NCBI GenBank assembly: GCA_005116745.1
Contig: SWDS01000010.1
Span: 172,208 to 236,207, forward strand
Length of the DNA: 64,000 bases
DNA from: Nitrospira sp.
Lineage (GTDB): Bacteria > Nitrospirota > Nitrospiria > Nitrospirales > Nitrospiraceae
Reading direction: 5' to 3'
Shown here: positions 42,511-51,127 of the stretch, in pieces
Layout: the number at the start of each line of letters is the position of its first letter
Numbering within the stretch: position 1 is the first letter of the stretch
Notes under the pieces: model-generated
Databases searched by the model: none
What the model was told of the DNA's origin: nothing
What the model saw: only the letters and a program-made list of their open reading frames with translations
Translations under genes and position numbers: made by a program

Positions 42511-44055
42511 CTAGATCCGGACTCGAATCGCCGCGTAAAAATAATCACTATCCTTGTTTCCACCACTGGGCATTTGAGCAAGGATGGCGGGGTTATTAAA
42601 GTACGAGCCTTTAAACCAATGGACATACCCGAAGTCAAAATCGAGGTTGGAGGTGACCGCCCATTGGGCGCGAAGCTCCACATCGTGTCCTAAGGAGGTG
42701 CCGGCATTTCCGGTCGTATCCTGTAAGCCGGTATTGCCGAAGAAGTCTTTGCTCTGCGCAAGATAGGAGACGCGATGCTTCACTTGCAGGATCAGGTTGG
42801 GGGCGGGTGTGACGATCAATCGCCACCCCGGTGACTGGAGATTCGTTCTGGAAAATGGCCCCCAGATGCCGGTCGGCCCAAACTCAAATCGGCGAGCGCC
42901 GAATAAGGTGTCGAATCCTTCATTCTGGCTGTCGCCCGGTTTGTGATCACCGCTGGCATAGTCGTAATGGATAACCAATCGTGGTGTCCAGGGAAGATTG
43001 AACGTATAGCCGAGATCGAGGTGCTGAAAATGGGCGAAGTGATCGGTGATGCCACGATGGCCAGTTTGCCAGGAAGTCTCAATCTCATAGTCCGGCTCTC
43101 CCGGTTTGGGGTCCTTATACAGGCGTCCTCCCGCAGTCGAGTAGGTACGATGAGTGGTCCCGTTCGGCACTCGCTGATCATTCAGGTTGAAATAATAGGC
43201 GTCAACCTGGAACCAGGGGAAATGCCGGCTCTCCAGATAGGTTCCCCAAAACAAGAGGTTGTGATATTGCTGATCCAGCCTCACGTCGTCCCGCACGACC
43301 GGTTGTGTTGCAAATGCCCGGATCCTCCACGTCTTGTCCTGCGCAATTTGCCAATGGAATCCGTCGAAGGAATTGGTGGTGTTACGGAAGTCATTCCGCG
43401 CAATCAGGCGACGTCGGCCGAAATCCATAGTCATGCGGCCGAAGTGAATATCGGTGCGAAGCCCGGTGCCGAAGACGTTGTTCACGGTTAAAGACCCGAC
43501 TAATTGTAAGACATCGAATTCATTGACCGTGGTGGTATCACGAAAATCTCCAGGGTCTTTATCCATAAAGGAACGCGAATCTTGCCCCTCGAACAAAAGT
43601 CGCAACGGGCCGTCGCCGCCTAGGCCGATCCGAACGCGCGACCGCATGGCCACTTGCGCGTCCGTTCGGCCATTCCCGATGACTTGATTGGTCCGCCAGG
43701 GGTGGTCCGTCGACTCAAAACGGGTCCGATTTTCGAACCCGAGATCCAGCCAGTCCGGCAGACGGAGCAGGGACTTTTCATAATGAAGCCAATCGATTTC
43801 TTTTCGTTGATTGAGCACGGCATCTGCTGGTTCGATCCAATTTTTCCCGGTGCGATCCGTGCTTTTGAAATAGTCTTCGTCGGTGATCAGATGCTTGTCG
43901 TGAATGAGTTTCAGCACGGGGTCTTCCGTCTCTTTGAATTGCCATTTCCCATCTTTCTCAACGAGTTCGCCATATTCGACGGCTTTCGCCGCATCCATTC
44001 CCATCAGAATGAGCGGCATACTGAGGAAGACCAGCCATAACAATCTCTTCTGCAT
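42511..44055 (-). CDS. Alginate-export-type outer membrane channel linked to mod genes
   Basis: 514 residues: signal peptide (RLLWLVFLSMPLILMGMDAA), a short periplasmic domain (LVEKDGKWQFKETEDPVLKL) and an 18-strand-like barrel of the alginate-export (AlgE) family, with blocks such as LGFENRTRFESTDHPWRTNQ, DIHFGRMTMDFGRRRLIARN and a C-terminal YFYAAIRVRI. No alginate gene is near. It lies 62 bp after the regulator gene and 11 bp before modA, so it is part of the mod operon. A role as an outer membrane entry pore for molybdate is inference from position. Confidence 0.75.
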   Translation of the reverse strand: MQKRLLWLVFLSMPLILMGMDAAKAVEYGELVEKDGKWQFKETEDPVLKLIHDKHLITDEDYFKSTDRTGKNWIEPADAVLNQRKEIDWLHYEKSLLRLPDWLDLGFENRTRFESTDHPWRTNQVIGNGRTDAQVAMRSRVRIGLGGDGPLRLLFEGQDSRSFMDKDPGDFRDTTTVNEFDVLQLVGSLTVNNVFGTGLRTDIHFGRMTMDFGRRRLIARNDFRNTTNSFDGFHWQIAQDKTWRIRAFATQPVVRDDVRLDQQYHNLLFWGTYLESRHFPWFQVDAYYFNLNDQRVPNGTTHRTYSTAGGRLYKDPKPGEPDYEIETSWQTGHRGITDHFAHFQHLDLGYTFNLPWTPRLVIHYDYASGDHKPGDSQNEGFDTLFGARRFEFGPTGIWGPFSRTNLQSPGWRLIVTPAPNLILQVKHRVSYLAQSKDFFGNTGLQDTTGNAGTSLGHDVELRAQWAVTSNLDFDFGYVHWFKGSYFNNPAILAQMPSGGNKDSDYFYAAIRVRI

Positions 44056-44117
44056 ACACTTCCCTCTTGTTCCGGTTGTTATGTATGAATGTGTGTTTCA
44101 AACCTGGTGAGACGTGA

Positions 44118-45296
44118 TCATGCGACACGCAATGCATGGATCTTTCCGGTTTCGCTGGTGTCGTATCCGCCAAGCGCTTCAATCTCGTTCCTGAATGGAC
44201 GGCTGACCAGTGTTTCAAACAGATGTGTCAATGTTGGATGGGACTTGAGATACGCTTTCGGCACGACCAGGTCGTAGCGCGCTGCTTGCAGTGGCACAAA
44301 ATCTAACTCGAAATATTGCGCAGCGGATCGAATCCCGATTCCGACATCTACTTGGCGTTCCGCTATCGCCCGAGCTACTTCGAAATGCGTCGATACAGTA
44401 CGGTCATAGCCTTGGACTTGCGTCGGCTCTACTCCGGATGCTCGCAACCGTTGATCAAGTAGCAGTCTTGCTCCAGAGCCTTCTTCTCGATTGATCAGTA
44501 TCACCATTGGTTCCGCAAGATCCGTGGCCGTGCGAATAGATTTTGGATTGCCCGGGCGAACGAGGAATCCTTCCTCCCATGTGGCGAACGTCACCACCTC
44601 ATAGCCGGATCCCTTTAGTGAGCGTCTGAGAAACGGCACATTCGATTCTCCGCTGACGGGGTCGAGGAGATGTAGTCCCGCCACATGCACATCACCACGC
44701 TGTAAGGCGTGGAGTGCTGCCGTGCTTCCCATGGTCCAGCCCACGACGGTCGTCTGGTCTTTTTGTCGCCGTAAATGTTCACCGGCTAAAAAAATCGCCG
44801 GATCACATCCGGCCACGGAGATTTCCTGTTGGATCGCTTCTCGATTACGGGAGAGCTTCACACGGATGGTGTCGCCGGACCGCTTGCTGGACGTCTCGTC
44901 GACATAACCATCGGCAGGAACGGCAAAGGAGAATTGCTCGCCTAAGTCGGTGACGGGCCGCACGACCGTTCGCTTTCCAACGGTTGAAACCTTGACTCGA
45001 ATCGGTTGGGTTCTCTCTGTTTGGGGGAGATGACCGATCAGAGTGCCTTCAATAAACTCTTCCGATGGGACAAGGCTGAATAGGTCTTCAACGCGACAAT
45101 CTAGTACCGAAGCCAACCGGAGGGCAACGGCAGTTGTCGGCAAGTACAGATTCGATTCGATGGCCGACACGGCCTGCCGGGTGACGCCCGCTCGGGTTGC
45201 GAGTTCGCTTTGAGAAAAGCCTTTCTCCATTCGGCAGGATTTAAGACGATTGGAGAACTGCGCAGTATATTCAGGTTGACTGCTCCGAGTCCGCAT
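44118..45296 (-). CDS. XRE regulator with a molybdate-binding-protein-like domain
   Basis: 392 residues from the ATG at 45296; a longer frame starts at TTG 45332 on top of a -35-like TTGACA. Residues ~15-70 are an XRE helix-turn-helix (SQSELATRAGVTRQAVSAIE). The C-terminal ~190 residues are a periplasmic-binding-protein-like domain (DVHVAGLHLLDPVSGESNVP, VILINREEGSGARLLLDQRL, ARAIAERQVDVGIGIRSAAQ) as in molybdate-responsive regulators that replace ModE. It would sense cytoplasmic molybdate and repress or activate the porin-modABC genes that follow. It is first in the cluster. Confidence 0.85.
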   Translation of the reverse strand: MRTRSSQPEYTAQFSNRLKSCRMEKGFSQSELATRAGVTRQAVSAIESNLYLPTTAVALRLASVLDCRVEDLFSLVPSEEFIEGTLIGHLPQTERTQPIRVKVSTVGKRTVVRPVTDLGEQFSFAVPADGYVDETSSKRSGDTIRVKLSRNREAIQQEISVAGCDPAIFLAGEHLRRQKDQTTVVGWTMGSTAALHALQRGDVHVAGLHLLDPVSGESNVPFLRRSLKGSGYEVVTFATWEEGFLVRPGNPKSIRTATDLAEPMVILINREEGSGARLLLDQRLRASGVEPTQVQGYDRTVSTHFEVARAIAERQVDVGIGIRSAAQYFELDFVPLQAARYDLVVPKAYLKSHPTLTHLFETLVSRPFRNEIEALGGYDTSETGKIHALRVA

Positions 45297-45533
45297 GTCT
45301 GATGAATAGCAATAATACTTGTCATGTGTCAATAGTAATGTACTTATTCTTATGCGTTTGGATTGAAAATAAATTATCCGTAAAAGTAGTATGTTATTTG
45401 AATTATATATTAGAAATCTTAAAGTTTATATTGTTGACAAATAAACATTAGTTTAGATATAGAATAGTTATTCAATCACGATCGGAATGATAAAGATTAA
45501 TCAGATTGCTCAAATAGGAAAGAGTTAAAGGTT
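45297..45533. promoter_or_regulatory. AT-rich divergent control region (mod cluster / YezD-porin-ssu cluster)
   Basis: The ~240 bp between the two divergent operons are much more AT-rich than the surroundings. A TTGACA at 45327-45332 (minus strand) lies just upstream of the regulator start, and a sigma-70-type promoter faces the other way at 45434-45463. Both operons could be controlled from here. Confidence 0.55.
45434..45463 (+). promoter_or_regulatory. Sigma-70-type promoter for the yezD-porin-ssu genes
   Basis: TTGACA at 45434-45439 and TATAGA at 45458-45463 with an 18-bp AT-rich spacer, about 70 bp before the first start. This is the best consensus-like promoter in the window. Confidence 0.65.
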
Positions 45534-45704
45534 ATGTCCAGAGAAACTCAAGAGGCACCGTTCCCATACTCAGATCAGACAGTCGAGCAGGCGATCCTGC
45601 TCGCATTGAAAGGGATTCGGTTTGGGTCTGTCGAAATTATCGTCCACGACTCCAAAGTGGTGCAGATCGAACGGAAAGAGAAGACGCGGTTTAATCATCC
45701 TTAA
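45534..45704 (+). CDS. YezD-family small protein (DUF2292)
   Basis: 56 residues, first gene of the plus-strand cluster, ATG 45534. The C-terminal half IRFGSVEIIVHDSKVVQIER followed by KEKTRF is the family signature ('I-x-x-G-x-V-x-I-x-x-H-D-x-x-V-x-Q-I-x-x-x-E-K'). The biochemical role is unknown. Across bacteria these genes often sit with sulfate or sulfonate uptake and sulfur assimilation genes, which agrees with the ssu-like genes 2 kb downstream. GAAAGAGTTAAAGGTT upstream supplies a weak ribosome site. Confidence 0.85.
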   Translation: MSRETQEAPFPYSDQTVEQAILLALKGIRFGSVEIIVHDSKVVQIERKEKTRFNHP

Positions 45705-45868
45705 TCATGATGATCCAACATGACTAATCGACACTGTTTATAGAAAGAGAGGTCGCGCGGCAGATCGGCCATCCACACAACTGGAAGCCGACGCTGGAGC
45801 ATTGAATACTCTAATCGGTGGATTGACCGGACAACCGGAGATGCCCCTCATGAAAAGGAGATTCTTAG

Positions 45869-47443
45869 ATGAGGATGTCATGGTTGTTCGGGAGAGTGGC
45901 GATATTGGCGGGCATTTCTCTCGGATTCATAGGGTTGGCTACGGCACAAGAGGTGGGATCACCCGAGAAGTCGCTCGAACAGCGCTTTGAGGAGTTGGAT
46001 CAGGAGGTACGTATTCTGAAGAGGAAGCGGGAACTGGACCAAGAAGTTGCAGAAGCCGCAAAAAAAGCAGTCCCGATTGCGAAGGTCGGCAGTTCCGGAC
46101 TTTCAGTCGAGTCTGCCGATAGTGCGAACAGTATCAAGTTCCACGGTATTGTCCAAGTTGATCACCGGCTGTTTTTTGAAGGCGCCAACGATATCCGCAA
46201 TCGTACGGATCAACGTGCCGGAAATCTCAACGAAGAGGGGTTCCATGACGCCAATAACTCATGGAGTCTACGCCGCGCCAGGCCGACGATCGAAGGGACA
46301 TTGCTAGGGAAATATGACTTTCGCTTCATGACGGATTTCGCCGGCGGCACGGTGTCCATCTTCGATGCGTACCTGGATGCCCGACTTGATCCAGCCTTTA
46401 AAATTCGCGTCGGCAAATTCAAAAGCTTTGTTTCGTTGGAGCGTTTGCAGAGCGCGAGTGACATCAAGCTGATGGAAAGGAGCTATGTCTCGAATGCCAT
46501 TCTGCCAAATCGGGATTTGGGCATCGCCGTGCATGGCGATATTCTTGACAACACAGTCAATTACGCATTCGGTCTGATGAATGGGGTGACGGATGGTGGG
46601 AACATCAGTACAGGTCCGCAGTTCAGTGGGCGCAAGGAATTTACCGGCAGGGTATTCCTCACACCATTCCGGAATCGTGAGTCTGTATTGCGAGGGCTCG
46701 GTCTAGGTATAGCGGCAACCTACACAAGCGTACGTGGTGAACGGAACCTCAATTTTACCGATACGACTTCAGCTGACGCGACAAGAAACGGCTTGCCTAA
46801 CTATCTCACGGATGGCCAGAACGTCTTCTTTCGGTATAGCGGAGCGACCGTTGCTGACGGAGACCGCATACGCATTTCTCCACAAGCCTACTACTATATT
46901 GGACCGTTTGGCCTTCTGAGCGAATACGCGATCGTCAGGCAAGATGTCAGTCTCTCGACCGGTGGTCCTCCTCCCGGAGGTGGACCTGGTTCCAACACCG
47001 TGGTCACGCCTAATACTGGTAAAACGCTGCATCATCAAGCCTGGCACGTGACGGTGTCTTATATCCTCACCGGAGAAGACGCCTCGTTCCAAGGAGTGAA
47101 ACCTAGGCACAGTTTTGATTTTGGCAATGGTTGGGGAGCTTGGGAGTTCGTGGGGCGATACAGCGAAATGCATCTCGATGACGACACGTTTAAAGACCCT
47201 ACGGGTGCGTCATTTGTCGGAGGGTATGCCAATTTGTCGGAAAGCCCAAAATCCGCCCGTTCCTGGACGGTCGGTCTGAACTGGTATCTGAATCAAAATG
47301 TCAGAGCCGCAGTCAACTACTCGGAAACGAAATTTGACGGTGGCGCCGGTATCGGGACCGCTCCGATCAATGAAGCCGGAACCAATGTGCAAGACCGCCC
47401 TGATGAACGGGTTTTCCTCAGTCGGATACAGCTTGCGTTTTGA
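45869..47443 (+). CDS. OprP/OprO-type outer membrane porin
   Basis: 524 residues with AAAGGAG 8-10 bp upstream. Signal peptide (LFGRVAILAGISLGFIGLAT ending AQ), a coiled coil (EKSLEQRFEELDQEVRILKR; RELDQEVAEAAKKAV) that trimerises such porins at the periplasmic side, then the phosphate-selective-porin barrel: NSIKFHGIVQVDHRLFFEG, WSLRRARPTIEGTLLGKYDF, IRVGKFKSFVSLERLQSASD and a C-terminal FLSRIQLAF ending in Phe. OprP-type pores favour anions. Position before the ssu genes suggests entry of a sulfonate or sulfate ester. Confidence 0.88.
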   Translation: MRMSWLFGRVAILAGISLGFIGLATAQEVGSPEKSLEQRFEELDQEVRILKRKRELDQEVAEAAKKAVPIAKVGSSGLSVESADSANSIKFHGIVQVDHRLFFEGANDIRNRTDQRAGNLNEEGFHDANNSWSLRRARPTIEGTLLGKYDFRFMTDFAGGTVSIFDAYLDARLDPAFKIRVGKFKSFVSLERLQSASDIKLMERSYVSNAILPNRDLGIAVHGDILDNTVNYAFGLMNGVTDGGNISTGPQFSGRKEFTGRVFLTPFRNRESVLRGLGLGIAATYTSVRGERNLNFTDTTSADATRNGLPNYLTDGQNVFFRYSGATVADGDRIRISPQAYYYIGPFGLLSEYAIVRQDVSLSTGGPPPGGGPGSNTVVTPNTGKTLHHQAWHVTVSYILTGEDASFQGVKPRHSFDFGNGWGAWEFVGRYSEMHLDDDTFKDPTGASFVGGYANLSESPKSARSWTVGLNWYLNQNVRAAVNYSETKFDGGAGIGTAPINEAGTNVQDRPDERVFLSRIQLAF

Positions 47444-47528
47444 GGGAGACCGTAGTCTACGAATTAGAAGCCAAAATGGAGAAGTCCTGAGTGTTCTAAC
47501 TCGAGAACTTTCGATTGTGAGGAGAATC

Positions 47529-48497
47529 ATGAAACGATCGTATCTTGTTATTCTTGGAGTGTTTGCAATCTTCGCCACCGCGCAACTTGCTGTTGCCGGT
47601 GAAACAATTCGCATTGGCCATTTCCCAAACGTGACGCACGTGCAAGGTCTGGTCGCTCATCATCTCACACGTACAGGACATGGATGGTTCGAGGAGCGGC
47701 TGGGAAAAGATGTGAAGATTGAATGGTATGTCTATAATGCCGGTCCGAGTGCGATCGAGGCCATCTTAGCCGGTTCGATTGACCTGACGTATGTGGGGCC
47801 GAATCCAGCATTGAATGCGTACACGAAATCGAATGGAGAGGAGATTCGAATCATGGCTGGCGCTGCTGCGGGAGGCGCTGCATTAGTGGTGCAGCCGGAT
47901 GCTGGCCTCAAACAACCTACAGATTTCCGTGGGAAAACCATCGCGACTCCGCAACTCGGCAACACCCAAGATATTGCCTGCCGAGCCTGGTTAGCCAATG
48001 GTGGATTGAAGATCACACAGACTGGTGGAGACGCCTTCATCGTCCCGACGCCGAACCCCGATCAAATCTCACTGTTTCAACAAAAAAAGCTCGATGCGGT
48101 CTGGACAGTCGAGCCCTGGGTGTCTCGCCTTGAACGTGAAGCCGGAGGCCAGGTGTTGCTCGAACAGTCGCAGGAAAGCGTCACGGTTCTCGTTTCAGGG
48201 GTGAAGTTCGTGAAAGCCAAGTCAGAATTGGTGCGAAAGTTTGTTCAGGCCCACCGGGAGCTCACTGAGTGGATACTTGCACATCCCGAGGAGGCTAAAA
48301 AGATGGTTCTGGAAGAGCTGTCGGTGGAAACACAGGCCAAGGTCTCGTCGGAGTTGATGGCCCAGGCGTGGAAACGTATCGCGCTGCGTTCCGACGTTTC
48401 TCTTGATGAGTTTCAACAGTTAGTGAGCAACGCGCAACGTGCGGGGTTCATGCGCACGACACCGGACTTGGCCAGGCTCATCGAAAGGCTTCCCTGA
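47529..48497 (+). CDS. ssuA: Sulfonate-type ABC transporter substrate-binding protein
   Basis: 322 residues from the ATG at 47529 with GAGGAGAATC upstream; a longer frame from 47298 overlaps the porin and is rejected. Signal peptide (YLVILGVFAIFATAQLAVA), then the SsuA/TauA fold: TIRIGHFPNVTHVQGLVAHH, AGSIDLTYVGPNPALNAYTK, GAALVVQPDAGLKQPTDFRG then KTIATPQLGNTQDIACRAWL and KLDAVWTVEPWVSRLE. It captures aliphatic sulfonates or similar in the periplasm. Nitrate and thiamine-precursor binding proteins share the fold, so the ligand is inferred from YezD and gene order. Confidence 0.85.
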   Translation: MKRSYLVILGVFAIFATAQLAVAGETIRIGHFPNVTHVQGLVAHHLTRTGHGWFEERLGKDVKIEWYVYNAGPSAIEAILAGSIDLTYVGPNPALNAYTKSNGEEIRIMAGAAAGGAALVVQPDAGLKQPTDFRGKTIATPQLGNTQDIACRAWLANGGLKITQTGGDAFIVPTPNPDQISLFQQKKLDAVWTVEPWVSRLEREAGGQVLLEQSQESVTVLVSGVKFVKAKSELVRKFVQAHRELTEWILAHPEEAKKMVLEELSVETQAKVSSELMAQAWKRIALRSDVSLDEFQQLVSNAQRAGFMRTTPDLARLIERLP

Positions 48498-48498
48498 C

Positions 48499-49302
48499 AT
48501 GCCCAGCGTGGTTTCTTCTACGGATGCTGTTTCAACGAAACTCGTACTTGAACATGTCTCGAAGTGGTTTCGGACCAGTTCACTGCATGTTCAGGCGCTT
48601 GACGATGTGACCCTTCGCATTGCCGAAGGCGAGTTCGTGTGTTTGGTCGGCCCGAGCGGGTGCGGAAAATCTACACTCCTGAATATGATTGCCGGTCTTG
48701 AGCGACCCGATCACGGTGTGGTTCAGGCAAACGGACAGGCCATTACAGGACCGGGGCCACATCGTCTCATGATGTTCCAAGAAGCAGCTCTGTTTCCATG
48801 GTTGACGGTCTTGGGGAATGTTTTGTTCGGTCTGAAGCTGACTTCTGGCTTGAGTTCAGCAGCACGGCGCGAGAGGGCTGAGTATTTTTTGGAGCTCGTC
48901 GGCCTGAAGCGGTTCATGCATTCCAATGTTCATGAACTGTCCGGCGGCATGAAGCAGCGAGTTGCGCTGGCTCGATCGCTGGCACCGAACCCCAGTGTCC
49001 TCTTGATGGATGAGCCCTTTGCCGCACTGGATGCCTTAACCCGCGAACAGCTCTACGGTGACATCCAACGTATTTGGAGTCAGCATCGTAAGACCATTGT
49101 CTTCGTAACGCATAACGTGCGAGAAGCCGTGTGTCTCGGCGATCGAGTCATTCTGTTTTCACCGAATCCTGGACGAATCAGAGAAGAATTTTCCATTCCA
49201 CTCCCTCGAGCCCGCGACATCAATAGCGTGGATCTAGCCCGCTATTCGATGGAGATCACTCGCGTCCTCAAGGGGTATGTGCAGACAGAGGTGACGGGAT
49301 GA
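48499..49302 (+). CDS. ssuB: Sulfonate-type ABC transporter ATP-binding protein
   Basis: 267 residues from the ATG at 48499, one base after the ssuA stop. Walker A VGPSGCGKSTLLNMIAGLER, Q-loop MFQEAALFPWLTVLGNVLFG, signature ELSGGMKQRVALARSLAPNP and Walker B VLLMDEPFAALDALT. The sequence around QEAALFPWLTV is typical of the SsuB/TauB/NrtD branch. It energises uptake together with SsuC. Overlaps the permease start by ATGA. Confidence 0.9.
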   Translation: MPSVVSSTDAVSTKLVLEHVSKWFRTSSLHVQALDDVTLRIAEGEFVCLVGPSGCGKSTLLNMIAGLERPDHGVVQANGQAITGPGPHRLMMFQEAALFPWLTVLGNVLFGLKLTSGLSSAARRERAEYFLELVGLKRFMHSNVHELSGGMKQRVALARSLAPNPSVLLMDEPFAALDALTREQLYGDIQRIWSQHRKTIVFVTHNVREAVCLGDRVILFSPNPGRIREEFSIPLPRARDINSVDLARYSMEITRVLKGYVQTEVTG

Positions 49303-50069
49303 TCGCACGATGGCTGGCTGCCTTGCTGTTTTTTGTGGCGCTCGTTGTGGCATGGCATTTGATAGTGGCCGCGAAGATTTGGTCGCCACTCCTGCTCCCA
49401 TCTCCATGGAGTGTGTTCGAATACCTAGGATCTGCCGTTGAAGATGGAACCCTCTGGGAGGCCGCCCTTGTGACCGTTCGGCGGCTCCTGATCGGCTATG
49501 GACTGGGAATTGTTGTGGGGCTTCCGCTTGGTCTTCTCACCGCGTCTTCGCGATGGTGTCAGGACACGATCGGGGTCCTGGCCTTGGGGCTCCAAACACT
49601 TCCCAGCGTGTGCTGGGTCCCGCTCGCGCTACTCTGGTTCGGTCAAACGGAAGCAGCCATGCTCTTTGTGGTGGTGATGGGAACGTTGTGGTCCCTGATC
49701 ATCGCCACGGATACCGGTGTGCGGACGATTCCTCCGATCTATACCCGCGCGGCCCGCAGTATGGGATCATCCGGGTTCCATACTTGGACCCATGTGGTCC
49801 TGCCGGCGGCTCTTCCCTTTCTTTTAAGCGGGATGAAACAAGGATGGGCCTTTGCCTGGCGATCGCTGATGGCAGCGGAAATCTATGTGACGATTCTCAC
49901 CGGTTTCGGTCTCGGGCATCTGTTGCATTATGGACGAGAGCTGAATGCGATGGATCAGGTGATCGGCGTGATGCTGGTCATCGTCGTGATTGGACTGGCG
50001 GTCGACAAGACGCTGTTCGCTCCAGTGGAACGGTTTCTCCATCGTCGATGGGGGACAGCGCGCCGCTAG
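49299..50069 (+). CDS. ssuC: Sulfonate-type ABC transporter permease
   Basis: 256 residues with about six membrane helices (WLAALLFFVALVVAWHLIVA; VRRLLIGYGLGIVVGLPLGL; ALGLQTLPSVCWVPLALLWF; AAMLFVVVMGTLWSLIIATD; MLVIVVIGLAVDKTLFAPVE). The EAA-type loop is AARSMGSSGFHTWTHVVLPA with the following ALPFLLSGMKQGWAFAWRSL, as in SsuC/TauC. Last gene of the cluster; nothing that degrades sulfonates (no ssuD/tauD) follows in the window. Confidence 0.9.
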   Translation: MIARWLAALLFFVALVVAWHLIVAAKIWSPLLLPSPWSVFEYLGSAVEDGTLWEAALVTVRRLLIGYGLGIVVGLPLGLLTASSRWCQDTIGVLALGLQTLPSVCWVPLALLWFGQTEAAMLFVVVMGTLWSLIIATDTGVRTIPPIYTRAARSMGSSGFHTWTHVVLPAALPFLLSGMKQGWAFAWRSLMAAEIYVTILTGFGLGHLLHYGRELNAMDQVIGVMLVIVVIGLAVDKTLFAPVERFLHRRWGTARR

Positions 50070-50201
50070 GCAAAGCCGATGATATTTTCAGTTGGAAAGG
50101 CCGTTGTTCGAGGTAAGCTCAGTTTTGCAGGTAAGCAGCAGGAAGGTCTATGGCCTTGTGGAACTGATTGTGTAGAGCATTTTCCGAGGGCATCGGTGCC
50201 A

Positions 50202-50579
50202 TTACTCACTGTGGTGCGGGGCGGCTGATGCTGTGGTGGGCATGGCGGCCGAAATACATCCCTCTATAAACTCAACCTTGCATTGCCATGAGATAGTTGC
50301 CGCGTTGACGCGCGTGATGACATCCGCTGCGTTCGTGGTGCCGGTGGTAATGTCAACGAGGACATGGTTTGGGACACGTTTAAAGTAGATGCCGGTGACA
50401 CCGGGAATTGCCTGCAAGACAGTCGTCATCTCAGTTTCCTTGCTGTCGCAGCCTGGTCCGCTGAGCGTCAGGGGAAGTCGTTCTTTGATGGGTGGGGTTG
50501 CCGCAGCTGGCAGGGACATGGAAAGGCCTGCCATAAGGAGTGCAACCGGGACGGCTCGTTGGCACCAGAAAGTTTGCAT
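50202..50579 (-). CDS. Exported HMA-like protein
   Basis: 125 residues from the ATG at 50579 with GGGAG 8 bp upstream. Signal peptide (VPVALLMAGLSMSLPAAA), then a ferredoxin-like fold resembling heavy-metal-associated domains: LTLSGPGCDSKETEMTTVLQ, AIPGVTGIYFKRVPNHVLVD then AADVITRVNAATISWQCKVE. The usual metal site C-x2-C is not kept (GPGCDSKE has one Cys). A C-terminal Cys and PHHSE His pair could give a different site. Last gene in a minus-strand group with TIG, PstS-like and FmdB genes. Confidence 0.6.
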   Translation of the reverse strand: MQTFWCQRAVPVALLMAGLSMSLPAAATPPIKERLPLTLSGPGCDSKETEMTTVLQAIPGVTGIYFKRVPNHVLVDITTGTTNAADVITRVNAATISWQCKVEFIEGCISAAMPTTASAAPHHSE

Positions 50580-50652
50580 GAGATGCGCTCCCAGATGGAC
50601 AATAGATTCTCTACTTATACGATACATGACGCGAGATAATATTGTCGAGTTG

Positions 50653-51105
50653 CTATCTGGCCTGTACCAAAAAGGCTTTCGAGCGGGCGTTCCCTCCGCT
50701 GGCCACGACGTCGATGAAGGACATGCCGGGCTGGATCTCCGGAACCGTCGCTTCGACGGTCGTGTCGTTCACAAACGTGTAGTCAATCTTGGTGGATCCG
50801 GCTGCACTGAATGCCACGCCGCGGAAGCAATCTCTGGTTCCAAAGTGCTCACCCTTAATCGTGATTATTTGTCCCGGCTTGGCTTCGTCCGGTTCCACAC
50901 GTACGATCTTTGGTTTTCTACTGCTATCGCAGACGGGGTCCTTCGCGACTTTCTGTTCGTCGTGTCCCTTGATCGATTCTGTGTCGTGCAGCGTGTAGCC
51001 CGCTCCGTCGACGATCACTCCCTCTTCGGCAAGGGAGGGTAGGGGGAGGTAGGCGAGCCCACACAACGAGACCATCAGGAAGGGTATCAGGAAGTGGGGA
51101 GCCAT
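50653..51105 (-). CDS. Exported IPT/TIG-domain protein
   Basis: 150 residues from the ATG at 51105 with AAGGAGGTCACG upstream. Signal peptide (FLIPFLMVSLCGLAYLPLPS ending LA) and then one Ig-like TIG domain: PKIVRVEPDEAKPGQIITIK, GEHFGTRDCFRGVAFSAAGS, then NDTTVEATVPEIQPGMSFID. A pair of Cys (DPVCDSSRKP; TRDCFRG) may form a disulfide. TIG domains bind proteins or sugars outside the cell. It lies 22 bp downstream of the PstS-like gene in the same direction. Confidence 0.75.
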   Translation of the reverse strand: MAPHFLIPFLMVSLCGLAYLPLPSLAEEGVIVDGAGYTLHDTESIKGHDEQKVAKDPVCDSSRKPKIVRVEPDEAKPGQIITIKGEHFGTRDCFRGVAFSAAGSTKIDYTFVNDTTVEATVPEIQPGMSFIDVVASGGNARSKAFLVQAR

Positions 51106-51127
51106 CGTGACCTCCTTCGATGAAGAA

